Positions 1 to 8,919 of a stretch of 64,000 nt of DNA are shown here, piece after piece (position 1 is the stretch's first letter; the number at the start of each line of letters is the position of its first letter). The DNA is from Arcticibacterium luteifluviistationis (GTDB taxonomy: Bacteria; Bacteroidota; Bacteroidia; Cytophagales; Spirosomataceae). The stretch covers positions 3,968,001-4,032,000 of the forward strand of contig NZ_CP029480.1 of assembly GCF_003258705.1 (NCBI RefSeq). The letters run 5' to 3'. The translations under genes and the position numbers were made by a program. The notes below the pieces were generated by a model. It was not told the DNA's origin, made no database searches, and saw nothing but the letters and a program-made list of their open reading frames with translations.

Positions 1-1606
1 CAGAATTTTTCATTTCCAATAACTCTTTGTTCCCTTTTTGAACATAAAGGTTGCCTAGGTGCTTGTTTACTTCTGACCTAATATATCCTTCTCCTACTAA
101 AATATTTCTCGACATTTTTTTGCCACCTACTGTCTCTTCTTGCTGCTTATAAATTAAAATTCTTTCTCCTAGAATCACCCCAAAAGGGTTATAAACACGA
201 ACTTCTTTGACAGTCTTCTTTTTCACATTGGTATACTCAAAGATTTCCATCTCTTTATTAAACGTGTTTAAAAAAATAGTTTTTATGACAACTGGCGAAG
301 TTGACGCTGAAAACTTAAACCCTAATATTTTACCTTCTTTAGACTCTGCCCCAATTATCCTTCCGGTCTCAATATCTGTGCTGGTTAACTTATCGTCCTC
401 AATTGAAAATAAATATCTCACTCCAAGCATTTTATAATAATCGTCGTTTGAAAAATTGTCGATGTTCTTTTCTGATTTCAACAACTCTCTGAAATAACGA
501 AATTCAAAGTCTGCTCTTTCCAAAACTCTAATTGAAGGTACCGCTGCTAAATTTAACTCTAAGTTCATAAAGCAGTTAATGCATTTCTTTTTTACCGCTA
601 CAGTTTGAATTTCAGCATTTCCAATTTCCCTAACTTTATTATTTAAGACCGACTCATTATTCGTAATAATGACTTGGGCGTCGTTCAATATTAATTCTGC
701 AAGTCTTTTTTGATTCCCAAACATTGCCAACTTAAGTTCTGAGCCAGTAGAATCAATGCTTTCAACTTTAAAAGTATATCCTTTATCATAAGAAACATGT
801 TCTCCAAATTTTTGTATTTCATAAAAGTCGATATAATCACTAGTCGAATAGCCATCCTTTGTACTTAAATCCGACTTAACGAATTTTACTTTATCTTCAA
901 CAATACCATCCTTTTTAATAGTGAAGTATTTGTGGTCAAGAACCTCCTGAGCATAATAAAACCTTCTTACGCAGTACGAAGAATACTCTTTAAAAGCTGC
1001 AACCTTTCTCTCATAAATTTTCTGCTTATATTTCTCATACGCTTTTTTCTCAGCTTCTTCAAAACCCCTGTTATTAAGACGCATAAATGATGGGTCTGCA
1101 CTAAAAGCCTCTTTAAAGTTAATCGAAACATCAAATCTTCCGCTCCCTCTATTGGAAGCCACAAGCTCATCCGACGATGTATTTAAAGCAAATTGCGTTA
1201 AGTATAGGATTTCGGTTGATTTTAAATCAACTATTTTAAGCTTCAAGTCAAGCTCTGGCCTTATTGGGTAGAAAGCAGAAACGGTTTTTCCTGTTGAGTC
1301 TGTAACCAACTGTAAAATAGGACGGTTTTCTACTTCAGAGTAAAGTTCAATAAACATTAATTTGTTTACAGGGTTAGTTCCGTCATTCCCTACTGGTGTA
1401 AGTTTCTTGCCTTCTTCCCAATCATAATAAAACATTTCTTGATTAGAATTAAGACGTTTAAAAGCTTTAAAATCATCTGTAATAATGGAATTAAAACTTG
1501 AATTTTCGTTTGCCGAAATTAAAACGGCCAAACCTTGCTTCTGTGCAATTGAAGTAAAGCTTATCAAAAAAAGAAGTAGGGATGTTTGTATATATTTCTT
1601 CATCAT
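1..1606 (-). CDS. Exported CsgG/LpoB-like protein, 3' end cut by window edge
   Basis: This reading frame stays open from the start at 1606 to the left edge, about 535 codons, so the C-terminus is missing. It opens with a Sec signal peptide (MKKYIQTSLLLFLISFTSIAQ). A middle stretch reading IRVLERADFEFRYFRELLKSE, near codons 370-390, followed by a 'gVRYLFsie' strand, resembles the CsgG/LpoB/TolB-N-like fold of envelope assembly factors; this is a remote resemblance. A lysine-rich helical stretch lies near codons 180-205. The start overlaps the stop of the upstream gene as TAATG, implying translational coupling; an in-frame ATG follows directly at 1603. Function is unknown: a periplasmic partner of the preceding CsgG-like protein is my inference. 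Confidence 0.75.
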   Translation of the reverse strand, partial: MMKKYIQTSLLLFLISFTSIAQKQGLAVLISANENSSFNSIITDDFKAFKRLNSNQEMFYYDWEEGKKLTPVGNDGTNPVNKLMFIELYSEVENRPILQLVTDSTGKTVSAFYPIRPELDLKLKIVDLKSTEILYLTQFALNTSSDELVASNRGSGRFDVSINFKEAFSADPSFMRLNNRGFEEAEKKAYEKYKQKIYERKVAAFKEYSSYCVRRFYYAQEVLDHKYFTIKKDGIVEDKVKFVKSDLSTKDGYSTSDYIDFYEIQKFGEHVSYDKGYTFKVESIDSTGSELKLAMFGNQKRLAELILNDAQVIITNNESVLNNKVREIGNAEIQTVAVKKKCINCFMNLELNLAAVPSIRVLERADFEFRYFRELLKSEKNIDNFSNDDYYKMLGVRYLFSIEDDKLTSTDIETGRIIGAESKEGKILGFKFSASTSPVVIKTIFLNTFNKEMEIFEYTNVKKKTVKEVRVYNPFGVILGERILIYKQQEETVGGKKMSRNILVGEGYIRSEVNKHLGNLYVQKGNKELLEMKNS

Positions 1607-2397
1607 TAGTCTATTATTAATCTTCCAAAAACAGCAGTCTTGTCATTTAACGATTTCATTATTGATTCTTCTCCTTCTTCCACCTCCATTGTGCAAAAAT
1701 TATCGTCCTCCACACTTATAACTTGAGCTAAGCCAATTACGTTTTGCCTTTGAAGTACTTTTGCACCAACTTTTTCCTCTACATTTTCATAAATCTCAAA
1801 AAGATACCCTTCTCTCACATTTAAGTTTTTACCCGCTGCCACCAATAGCTCCTTTGCCTTATCTTTTTTAAATTTAGTAGCTCTTAGTACTGGAATCTGC
1901 TCATCAAAACTTTTTGCATTCAAGTCTAACAGCAGAACCAAAAGCTGCAGATCCATATTTTTAACTCCCCAAAAGTTTGCATCAAGTTTTCTCGATACTG
2001 AGCCAATATTTTTTGACTCCTGAACATCAAATATCCCAATAGTCAACACACTTTCTGCAATATCATACTTGCTCGCCACGATATAATCAAGGCCTTCTTT
2101 CTTACTCTGAGACACCACATAACCATCCATGAAATCTTCACTTTTTTGAAGCTCCATTTCATCGTTAATTAATTGTAAGTTTTGTCTATCAATTGTTATA
2201 AAAGCTGGATTACTGGAATAAAAGTCTACTATTTTAGACACCATGCCCTGCGTTGAGATTCCAGCTAAGGCTAAATTTTTATACATCTTCAATGACGAAG
2301 AATAGCCTTGAACTCTCAATACGCCTATTCTCTTTTGAGCATTTACTGAAGTTAAAAAAGTCAGTAAAACAACTACAGTTAAAAATCTGAATTTCAT
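1606..2397 (-). CDS. Exported CsgG/LpoB-like protein
   Basis: A 263-residue protein with a clear signal peptide ending at VNA-Q (residue 20). Residues about 50-115 follow the CsgG/LpoB pattern: a strand 'FITIDRQNLQLINDE', a serine/aspartate-containing helix (LQKSEDFMDG) and then 'GLDYIVASKYD', matching the family's 'vvdR..l..il.E....g....gadyvl.G.i'. Members of this fold are periplasmic or outer-membrane assembly or activator proteins. No lipobox cysteine is visible, so the mature protein is probably soluble. The C-terminal third (about 180-263) looks like a small beta-rich domain carrying 'NLNVREGYLFEIYENV'. It is the first gene of a two-gene operon; its stop overlaps the next start. Family assignment is moderate; its target is unknown. 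Confidence 0.72.
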   Translation of the reverse strand: MKFRFLTVVVLLTFLTSVNAQKRIGVLRVQGYSSSLKMYKNLALAGISTQGMVSKIVDFYSSNPAFITIDRQNLQLINDEMELQKSEDFMDGYVVSQSKKEGLDYIVASKYDIAESVLTIGIFDVQESKNIGSVSRKLDANFWGVKNMDLQLLVLLLDLNAKSFDEQIPVLRATKFKKDKAKELLVAAGKNLNVREGYLFEIYENVEEKVGAKVLQRQNVIGLAQVISVEDDNFCTMEVEEGEESIMKSLNDKTAVFGRLIID

Positions 2398-3047
2398 TTA
2401 TTATTATTTTATTAAAAAGGATACTAAATATTAAAGAAAGGCCTAGATGCCTACCAAAACATGTCAACAATCCCATAAAGCCTTAAAGGAAAATGTGGTA
2501 AACTTGGGTTGTCATAATGATTCATTAAAATTTCGGGGAGTGCTTTATCTAAACATTTGCTGTCCAGAATTTATTTTTCTACTGAAAAGTGGTTTGTGGA
2601 TATTTATTATGTATTTCTGTTTCACAAAGTTAATCGATTAGTTTTTTCAGACAACATTGGTTTAAATAAACACCTCATTGACACTAAAATGTTAGTTCAA
2701 AAAAAATGATAGACATTTCAAAGAATTAATAAAACAAAAGATGTGCCATCCTCAATAACATAAAAAAGTCCCATCATCATGGCCATCCCTGAAGCCGAAA
2801 TACTACATTTTAAAGATGGTAAAATAGCTCCTATCGCATACGAGGAGACAGATCATTATCAATTGACTAAGAGCTTTTTGGAGAATCCTGGGATTTATTT
2901 GAGGGAGCTTTAACAAGCTCATTAAAAACCTTACCAAATTTATTGCTCAAACAAATAGCATTTTAAAAACAAAATTCTGTAGACTTTTAACTCTGCAGTT
3001 GAAAAGTTGTCACATTCGTGTAAATTAGCTTACAAAAAACTATCGCC
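2398..3047. other. 650 bp intergenic region, mostly featureless
   Basis: This gap separates the minus-strand CsgG-like operon from the plus-strand aminotransferase gene. Apart from a short frame at 2779-2913 that looks like a gene relic (entered separately), I see no convincing gene, RNA or terminator. The two flanking genes diverge, so both promoters should lie here, but I could not identify a clear TAnnTTTG element at the right spacing. A 64-codon open frame at 2447-2641 has no recognisable protein character. Confidence 0.4.
2779..2913 (+). pseudogene. Possible C-terminal relic of a predicted AAA-type ATPase
   Basis: A 44-codon frame encodes MAIPEAEILHFKDGKIAPIA followed by EETDHYQLTKSFLENPGIYL and REL. 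The pattern 'yeeTeHYqlTkdFLenperyL' at the extreme C-terminus is one I associate with predicted AAA-type ATPases of bacteria. No upstream frame encodes the rest of such a protein, so the body appears to be missing. If correct, this is the tail of a decayed or deleted gene. It could instead be a small expressed protein, but it has no good upstream signal. The resemblance is from memory. Confidence 0.4.
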
Positions 3048-4337
3048 ATGAATTCAAGAAGATCGTTTATTAGAAAAGCCACCGCCATAAGTGCCATCCC
3101 AACGCTTAGTTCCTTCGTTAATTTGACCCAACCAAGGCTTGAAGAGATTCAAAAAGAAGCTTTGAAGAAGTCGCCCACTGAACTAGCAGAAGACGAAGAC
3201 TTTTGGTCTTTCATCAAACAATCTTACACCGTATCTCCGCAAATAATCAACCTAAACAATGGCGGAGTAAGCCCTTCGCCCAAACCCGTGCAAGACTCCC
3301 TAGAGAGGCTTAATCATTATGCCAATGAATGTCCCTCTTATTATATGTGGGGCATTATGGACCAAGGTAGAGAACCTCTTAGAGAAAATATCGCAAAATT
3401 TGCTGGGGTTTCTCCTGAAGAAATTGCCTTTAACAGAAATACCACTGAGGCACTAGATACCATTATTTTAGGCATGCCGCTGCAGAAAGGTGATGAGGTC
3501 ATTTTGTGTGAGTATGATTACCCAAACATGTTAAATGCATGGCGACAAAGAGAAATGCGAGATGGAATAGTCTTGAAATGGATTGACTTGAAATTACCTT
3601 CAGACGATAAAAAAGCTTTGACTCAACCTTACTTAGACGCCATTACAGGCAAAACCAAGGTTATTCATGTTACCCACATGATTAATTATAACGGACAAAT
3701 AATGCCCGTAAAAGAGATTTCGGATTTGGCTCACAAAAAGGGAATAGAAGTAGTGTGTGATGGAGCACATACTTTTGCCCATATAGATTTCAAAATACCA
3801 GATTTAGGATGTGATTATTTTGGTACCAGTTTACATAAATGGTTAGGGGCTCCAATTGGTAATGGTCTTCTGTGGATGAAAAAAGAGAAAATAGCCACTG
3901 TATATCCTCTTTTGCCAAACCCTAACCCAAAAACCGACAACATCAGAAAATTTGAAAACCTAGGAACAAGATCTTTCATGATAGAGCAGTCCATAGGTGA
4001 GGCTCTGAATTTTCAATATGCCCTTGGCAATGAAAGAAAAGAAGCTAGGCTTAGATATTTGAGGGATTATTGGGCTAAAAATGCTTTAGCCATTAGTGAC
4101 CGCGTTTCCATCCAAACCTCACTTTCCAAAGAATTTTCATGTGCTTTGGCCGTAGTTGGTATTGACGGGCTAATGGGTCGAGAAATAGCAAAAACCTTCT
4201 TTGACAAGTATAAAATACATACCACGCAAAGAACAAAGATTGACATCAATGGCTCACGAGTAACACCTCATGTTTATACCAGCATTAATGATTTAGACCG
4301 CCTACTTACTGCAATAGAATATCTAACTAAAGGCTAA
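3048..4337 (+). CDS. Tat-exported class V aminotransferase (isopenicillin-N epimerase-like)
   Basis: A PLP-dependent fold-type I enzyme of the cysteine desulfurase/isopenicillin-N epimerase branch. Visible features are the phosphate-binding 'NRNTTEALDT' (residues 129-138), the cofactor-ring pair D238 and H241 in 'VCDGAHTFAH', and the Schiff-base lysine K264 in 'TSLHKWLGAP'. The N-terminus MNSRRSFIRKATAISAIPTL carries a twin-arginine motif before a short hydrophobic stretch, so export by Tat with bound cofactor is likely. Length (429) fits the family. The substrate cannot be read from sequence; related genes are often mislabelled epimerase. It is monocistronic, convergent with the MFS gene, and separated from it by 82 bp without a clear terminator. 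Confidence 0.88.
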   Translation: MNSRRSFIRKATAISAIPTLSSFVNLTQPRLEEIQKEALKKSPTELAEDEDFWSFIKQSYTVSPQIINLNNGGVSPSPKPVQDSLERLNHYANECPSYYMWGIMDQGREPLRENIAKFAGVSPEEIAFNRNTTEALDTIILGMPLQKGDEVILCEYDYPNMLNAWRQREMRDGIVLKWIDLKLPSDDKKALTQPYLDAITGKTKVIHVTHMINYNGQIMPVKEISDLAHKKGIEVVCDGAHTFAHIDFKIPDLGCDYFGTSLHKWLGAPIGNGLLWMKKEKIATVYPLLPNPNPKTDNIRKFENLGTRSFMIEQSIGEALNFQYALGNERKEARLRYLRDYWAKNALAISDRVSIQTSLSKEFSCALAVVGIDGLMGREIAKTFFDKYKIHTTQRTKIDINGSRVTPHVYTSINDLDRLLTAIEYLTKG

Positions 4338-4419
4338 ATTGATATACTAAGTAAAACAAAAAGGATGCTTGCATTAATCCGCGAACGAAACAAATTCCGT
4401 CTCATTAGAGAACTATAAC

Positions 4420-5649
4420 CTAAGACTGCTCCTTCGTTCGTTTTTCCGCTAGGCGATTAATACCAAACATTAAAGCTCCTGAGGCTATCATGGATACTAT
4501 CACTACGCCGCCCAACAAGGGATAGTTTTCTACAAAACCATCGGTACGCTGAACCACTATTAAGCCTGCTATGGCGGAAGCTATTCCTCCTGAAATTTGA
4601 GAAACGGATGAGTTAATACTCATAAACGCCCCTCTATCTTTTAAATCAGGAATGGCGGTAATAAGCGAAGATGATGCTATCATTCGAGCGTTAATGCCTA
4701 AAAACAAGATAATGTTTAGCACCAAAATCACCCAAAAAGATGTCACACCTAAGTTGGTGTAAATTCCAACCAAGATAATTCCTAAAACTGTCCCAAATAT
4801 AAAGACTTTCAGCCTTCCATATTTATCTGACATTTTGCCCAAAATTGGACCAAAGACTATGGTAAAAACGCCTGTTATGCCATAAAGTAATGGCAGTTCT
4901 TCCAGAGTAATTCCGAGATTATTGATTCCGTAAGTAGAGCCAAAAGGCATTAGCATAAACCCGCCGGTAGACAGCAAGGTGGTAGCCAAAAATACTTTGA
5001 TATAATCTGGGTTTGAAATCGTACTGAATAAATGCTTGATTGGGTTTTGACCTTTATTGGCTTCTAAGTGCGTGTTTATTGGTCTTATTTTCCAAACCAT
5101 CACTATGCCCACCAATATTCCCACTATCACAATCATCCAGAAACTAGAATGCCAGCCATAATTATTTGCTAAATATAATCCTATGGGCAAGCCCAGAATT
5201 TGCGAAGCAGCAAAAGCCATTTGGGTAAAGCCCATTACTCTTCCACGTACTTTAAGTTCGAATATATCGGTGATAATAGCGAAACCTACGGAGCCAATTA
5301 CGCCACCAAAAACACCTGTGAAGATACGAGCCGCAAGAAGCATGGGATAGGTATTGGCAGAAGCACATAAACCCGTACCAATCAAAAATCCTACATAAAA
5401 GAAGAGTAGCAACTTTTTGCGGTCAAACTTATCAGCAAAACCTGCCGCCAAAATCCCAGAAATACCTGCACTAAAAGCATAACCAGACACTACCCAGCCA
5501 AACTGAGCGGTAGTAATGTTCATTTCTGGTATAAGAATGGCACCCAAAGGCGACAATACCATAAAATCTAAAATGACAGTAAACTGAATAAAGGCCAAAA
5601 TGGCAATCATGAATACCTGATAGCGAGTAAAAACTCTTTCTTTCTTCAT
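4420..5649 (-). CDS. MFS drug/solute exporter (DHA1-like)
   Basis: A 409-residue major facilitator with about 12 hydrophobic segments. The loop between segments 2 and 3 carries the MFS motif A as 'GFADKFDRKKLLLF' (around residues 69-82), and the equivalent second-half loop reads 'GKMSDKYGRLKVFIFG'. 'GLPIGLYLANNYGWHSSFWM' resembles motif C and the following region of DHA1 antiporters. This supports a proton-coupled exporter of the inner membrane; substrate unknown. It stands alone on the minus strand, with no adjacent regulator or periplasmic adaptor. The start ATG at 5649 is followed by a charged N-terminus (MKKERVFTRYQ) leading into the first helix. Confidence 0.87.
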   Translation of the reverse strand: MKKERVFTRYQVFMIAILAFIQFTVILDFMVLSPLGAILIPEMNITTAQFGWVVSGYAFSAGISGILAAGFADKFDRKKLLLFFYVGFLIGTGLCASANTYPMLLAARIFTGVFGGVIGSVGFAIITDIFELKVRGRVMGFTQMAFAASQILGLPIGLYLANNYGWHSSFWMIVIVGILVGIVMVWKIRPINTHLEANKGQNPIKHLFSTISNPDYIKVFLATTLLSTGGFMLMPFGSTYGINNLGITLEELPLLYGITGVFTIVFGPILGKMSDKYGRLKVFIFGTVLGIILVGIYTNLGVTSFWVILVLNIILFLGINARMIASSSLITAIPDLKDRGAFMSINSSVSQISGGIASAIAGLIVVQRTDGFVENYPLLGGVVIVSMIASGALMFGINRLAEKRTKEQS

Positions 5650-6005
5650 TAATAATTTTAAACGATTGGCTTGGTATTAAAACCCTTTAGTGATTGATTA
5701 ATAAAGAGGTAAATGCCTGTCAAAACACGGTGGTACAATTATTATTATCGAGGTAGCTATTAATGCCTTATTCAAAAAGGCATCTCAATGTTTTCCTGAA
5801 AAGGCAAAGGTAAGTTTTAATTGTTGAGTGCTCTATGTAGAAATTTATTTAGCCTACGCTAAGATTAAACTCCCCATATTTCGCGAACAAGCTAAATGCA
5901 GTTCAAGTCAACTATGCCACCTGTGTCATATTCTCCACATATCCCTAAAAAATAAGACGGGGAACAAGTATTTAGGAATAGACTCCAAACTAAAACAATT
6001 AAGAA
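5650..6005. other. 356 bp divergent intergenic region
   Basis: The gap lies between the divergent MFS and beta-barrel genes and must hold both promoters. The only structure I see is a hairpin with perfect 7 bp arms, ATGCCTT at 5763-5769 and AAGGCAT at 5777-5783, with a 7-base loop and no T-run. It could be an operator or an RNA stem. An open frame at 5828-6061 overlaps the next gene's signal peptide in another frame and is not considered real. Confidence 0.4.
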
Positions 6006-6608
6006 ATGAAAAAACTACTTTCTATATCAGCTGTACTTATCGCTCTAATAACTATTCCTAACTTGGCTAAGGCTCAAGACACCTCATGGGGGCCAATGAT
6101 TGGAGTCAATGGTTCTAGCATTCCTGATTTCCCATTAAGTGCTAATAAAACTGGTGTAAACCTCGGTGCCTTTTTAAATCATTCTAAGCATGAGCATTTG
6201 GGTCTTAAAGTAGAGGCCTTTTACTCACAAATGGGCTCTAATTTTAACGGATTTGAAGATAAAATAGAAATGCATTATATTCAAGTGCCCCTATACGGAG
6301 TTTGGTATTTAAATGATAAAGGAAACGACTTTCGTCCAAAAATCATGTTAGGACCTTACTTAGGTTTTCTTGCAGGAGCATCGGGTTCAAATACTAGTGG
6401 CAACAATTTCACTGGAGAAAATTTCAAAAGTATAGACTTTGGTGGTAAAGCCGCTGCTGGCTTTAACTGGAAACTTAACCCTAAAATATGGTTAAATACA
6501 GAATTTTACTTTGGCGGTAGCTTCGCAAATATTTACAAAACAGATATCATTAATATCAAAAACCAAAACCTAGGATTAAATCTTGGTCTAAGTTTTCCTG
6601 TGAAATAA
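6006..6608 (+). CDS. Outer-membrane beta-barrel protein (PorT/OMP_b-brl_2-like)
   Basis: A 200-residue protein with a signal peptide cleaved after 'LAKA' (residue 23), then alternating hydrophobic/polar strands rich in Gly and aromatic residues. It ends in a strand (QNLGLNLGLSFPVK) typical of small eight-stranded barrels. 'GPMIGVNGSSI' after the signal and 'HLGLKVEAFYSQMGSNF' match the PorT-like family that is very common in Bacteroidota. Function is not predictable; such barrels are often merely 'outer membrane beta-barrel protein'. It is followed directly by a strong intrinsic terminator and is likely monocistronic. Confidence 0.85.
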   Translation: MKKLLSISAVLIALITIPNLAKAQDTSWGPMIGVNGSSIPDFPLSANKTGVNLGAFLNHSKHEHLGLKVEAFYSQMGSNFNGFEDKIEMHYIQVPLYGVWYLNDKGNDFRPKIMLGPYLGFLAGASGSNTSGNNFTGENFKSIDFGGKAAAGFNWKLNPKIWLNTEFYFGGSFANIYKTDIINIKNQNLGLNLGLSFPVK

Positions 6609-6620
6609 ATTTCAATACGT

Positions 6621-6657
6621 AAACCCAAGTACTTCAAGTATTTGGGTTTATTTTTTT
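6621..6657 (+). terminator. Rho-independent terminator of the beta-barrel gene
   Basis: Arms AAACCCAAGTAC (6621-6632) and GTATTTGGGTTT (6638-6649) pair over 12 bp with one G-T wobble around a 5-base loop, followed by a run of T. It lies 13 bases past the stop at 6608. Confidence 0.85.
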
Positions 6658-6771
6658 GCTTTCAACCCAAATTTATTTACTTAAACTTAATATTCAAGTA
6701 CACTCAAAACTTACGATAAACTTCAGAAAGCTGTAAATTGGGCTCACAATCAAAAAAGACCCTAGACAACC

Positions 6772-8367
6772 ATGAAGAAAAAAAGTTTTTTAATACTCCT
6801 TCTCCTTATTCCTATTTTAGGAATATCTCAAACCGCGACAGACAAAATTCTAGTTCAGCCATATTTACAAGACGCTGAACCCAACTCCATAAAAATTTTA
6901 TGGGAAACCTCCGCTGGCGAAGAAAGTACCGTAGAGTATGGACTAAGCCCTAAACTAGGTCAGAAGACCTCAGGAATAGCTAATGACGTTAACTTTAGTG
7001 ACAGCAGAATACATGAAGTAAAACTAAAGGACTTAAAAAGGTTGACCACATATTACTATAGAATAAAAACAGGCAAGCTTTTTTCTGATATTTATCAATT
7101 CAAAACACCTCCATTTGCATCAGATCGCCAGTCTTTCAACCTGATTGCTATGAGCGACATGCAAAGGGACAGCAACAATCCTGAAAAATTTTCAGAGGTG
7201 GTGAATGATGGTATTCTAAAATACATGGAAAAGGAATTTGGTGGTGCCGTACCAGAGAACTTGGCTTTGGTACTAATTCCAGGAGATTTAGTAGCTACCG
7301 GAACCGATTATGACCAGTGGCAAAATGAGTTTTTCAATCCTGCCGAAAAGCTCTTTTCACAGGTTCCTGTATATCCTGTTTTAGGTAATCATGAGAAAAA
7401 CTCGACGTTCTATTTTAAGTATTTCAGTTTGCCAGAAAATGGCAGTGCTGCATACTCCGAAAACTGGTGGTATAAAGATTACGGAAATACCAGAATAATA
7501 GGTCTAAACTCAAACGATGGCTACAGAGACACTCCAGAGCAATACAAGTGGTTACAGCAGGTACTGGCTAAAACTGCAGAAAACGAGGATATTGACTTTG
7601 TATTTGCTCAGCTTCACCATCCATTCAAATCGGAACTTTGGATTCCTGGCGAAGAAGAATTTAGCGGTAAAGTGGTTAAATTACTTGAAGACTTCTCTAC
7701 CAAAACCGGCAAACCAAGTATTCATTTTTTTGGTCATACACACGGCTACTCACGTGGTCAATCTAAAGACCACAAGCATTTATGGATTAATGTAGCCTCG
7801 GCAGGTGGAGCTATTGATAACTGGGGAGAGTTTGAAGGGCGAGATTATGATGAGTTTACAAACACACAAGACGAATACGGTTTTGTGATGGTAGAGGTAG
7901 ATGCCAATAAGGAAAACCCAAAATTCACTATCAAAAGAGTGAGCCGTGGTAATGAAAACATTGAAAGAGATAATGAGCAAACCGACCAAATAACCATCTA
8001 TAAAAACGAAAGGAAACCTAATGCACCTGTAGCCATATCACCCAACGGAGACGACATTGCTGCTAAATACGGTACATTATTAAAAGCAAAGCCTTTTGAT
8101 AGTAGTTTTGGCTCTGCCGTTCATGCTGCATCAAACTGGCAGTTGGCCGAAAACGAAAACTTTGAAAACCCTACGCTAGATAGTTGGAAACAATCTGAAA
8201 ACTGGTACTACATGGAGAACCGTCAGAAAAATGATGACTTGACAGATGAAATCACCAAAAGATTAAAGCCAAGCACTACCTACTTTTGGAGGGTTCGATA
8301 CAGAGACCAAAATTTAAATTGGAGCGATTGGTCGGAGACTCAAACATTTAAAACAAAAGAATACTAA
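6772..8367 (+). CDS. Exported purple-acid-phosphatase-like metallophosphoesterase
   Basis: A 531-residue secreted enzyme. A signal peptide (about residues 1-19) is followed by an N-terminal Fn3-like domain of the purple acid phosphatase type (about 25-115, 'QPYLQDAEPNSIKILWET'). The calcineurin-like catalytic domain (about 120-380) shows the metal-ligand motifs in order: 'MSDMQRD', 'PGDLVATG', 'GNHEKN', 'LHHPF' and 'GHTHGYSRG'. The C-terminus (about 410-531) ends in a second Fn3-like stretch, 'TTYFWRVRYRDQNLNWSDW'. It probably hydrolyses phosphate monoesters or diesters outside the inner membrane, releasing phosphate. It is a single gene bounded by terminators. The exact substrate and metal pair are not deducible; the first motif has MQR where many family members have a D-x-H, which deserves attention. 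Confidence 0.87.
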   Translation: MKKKSFLILLLLIPILGISQTATDKILVQPYLQDAEPNSIKILWETSAGEESTVEYGLSPKLGQKTSGIANDVNFSDSRIHEVKLKDLKRLTTYYYRIKTGKLFSDIYQFKTPPFASDRQSFNLIAMSDMQRDSNNPEKFSEVVNDGILKYMEKEFGGAVPENLALVLIPGDLVATGTDYDQWQNEFFNPAEKLFSQVPVYPVLGNHEKNSTFYFKYFSLPENGSAAYSENWWYKDYGNTRIIGLNSNDGYRDTPEQYKWLQQVLAKTAENEDIDFVFAQLHHPFKSELWIPGEEEFSGKVVKLLEDFSTKTGKPSIHFFGHTHGYSRGQSKDHKHLWINVASAGGAIDNWGEFEGRDYDEFTNTQDEYGFVMVEVDANKENPKFTIKRVSRGNENIERDNEQTDQITIYKNERKPNAPVAISPNGDDIAAKYGTLLKAKPFDSSFGSAVHAASNWQLAENENFENPTLDSWKQSENWYYMENRQKNDDLTDEITKRLKPSTTYFWRVRYRDQNLNWSDWSETQTFKTKEY

Positions 8368-8385
8368 TCAGACTTTAGTCCACAA

Positions 8386-8420
8386 AAAAGCAGAGCCTCC
8401 TATAAAGGGGCTCTGCTTTT
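8386..8420. terminator. Bidirectional terminator between convergent genes
   Basis: Arms AAAAGCAGAGCC (8386-8397) and GGCTCTGCTTTT (8409-8420) are perfect complements over 12 bp. A-rich and T-rich ends give U-tracts in both directions, fitting its place between the phosphatase gene (plus) and the YjdM gene (minus). Confidence 0.88.
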
Positions 8421-8446
8421 ATATAAGTAGCTTAGTTCGCTGTAAC

Positions 8447-8794
8447 TTATGCTTTCCTTACAAACTCAGACTTTAGGCCCATAGAGCCAAAACCTACGAT
8501 TTTGCAATCAATGTTATGGTCACCATCCGTCAAACGAATGTTTTTAACCTTTGTACCAGCCTTTACTGGCTTGGGAGCTCCTTTGACAGGTAAATCTTTA
8601 ATGATAACTACGCTATCACCATCCTGAAGTACATTTCCGTTAGAGTCTAAAACTTGGTTTTCTTGGCTTTCTAATTCTTCATCCGTCGTTTCTTCTGGAT
8701 TCCACTCATGGAAACATTCAGGACAAACCAATAGACTATCCATCGGATAAGTATACTCACATTGACATTTTGGACATGGTGGGAATTCGCTCAT
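8447..8794 (-). CDS. yjdM: YjdM/PhnA-family zinc-ribbon protein
   Basis: A small protein with an N-terminal zinc ribbon: 'CPKC' near residues 7-10 and 'CPEC' about 20 residues later, giving two CxxC knuckles. The C-terminal PhnA-like domain carries '[19 protein letters not shown]' and 'LKVKG'-type beta strands ending in '[14 protein letters not shown]'. Length (115-117) is standard. Despite the old name PhnA (alkylphosphonate utilization operon protein A), the role of the family is not established and it is not the phosphonoacetate hydrolase. The start at 8794 gives [10 protein letters not shown], the usual family N-terminus; an upstream ATG at 8800 adds two residues. It stands alone and is terminated by the shared hairpin. 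Confidence 0.85.
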   Translation of the reverse strand: MSEFPPCPKCQCEYTYPMDSLLVCPECFHEWNPEETTDEELESQENQVLDSNGNVLQDGDSVVIIKDLPVKGAPKPVKAGTKVKNIRLTDGDHNIDCKIVGFGSMGLKSEFVRKA

Positions 8795-8860
8795 TTTCAA
8801 TCAAGATTTTTGTTCGCACAAAGATACATCTAATTCTGTTTATTACACCCTTTAATAAGT

Positions 8861-8899
8861 AAATGGGCTGTATCGACATTACATCAACACAGCCCATTT
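8861..8899 (-). terminator. Stem-loop downstream of secDF
   Basis: AAATGGGCTGT (8861-8871) and ACAGCCCATTT (8889-8899) are perfect 11 bp arms around a 17-base loop, 21 bases past the secDF stop. The following T-tract on the minus strand is weak, so termination efficiency is uncertain. Confidence 0.6.
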
Positions 8900-8919
8900 A
8901 ATATAATAAATACTACGTT

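Noticed and set aside
967-1170. 67-codon minus-strand frame near the left edge
   Set aside because: It is out of frame with the continuous 535-codon partial gene that covers the whole region from 1606 to the window edge.
2447-2641. 64-codon open frame in the gap after the CsgG-like operon
   Set aside because: Composition is not protein-like, there is no upstream signal, and it lies in an AT-rich gap where such frames occur by chance.
5828-6061. 77-codon open frame upstream of the beta-barrel gene
   Set aside because: It overlaps the signal peptide of a well-supported gene in another frame and has no recognisable features.
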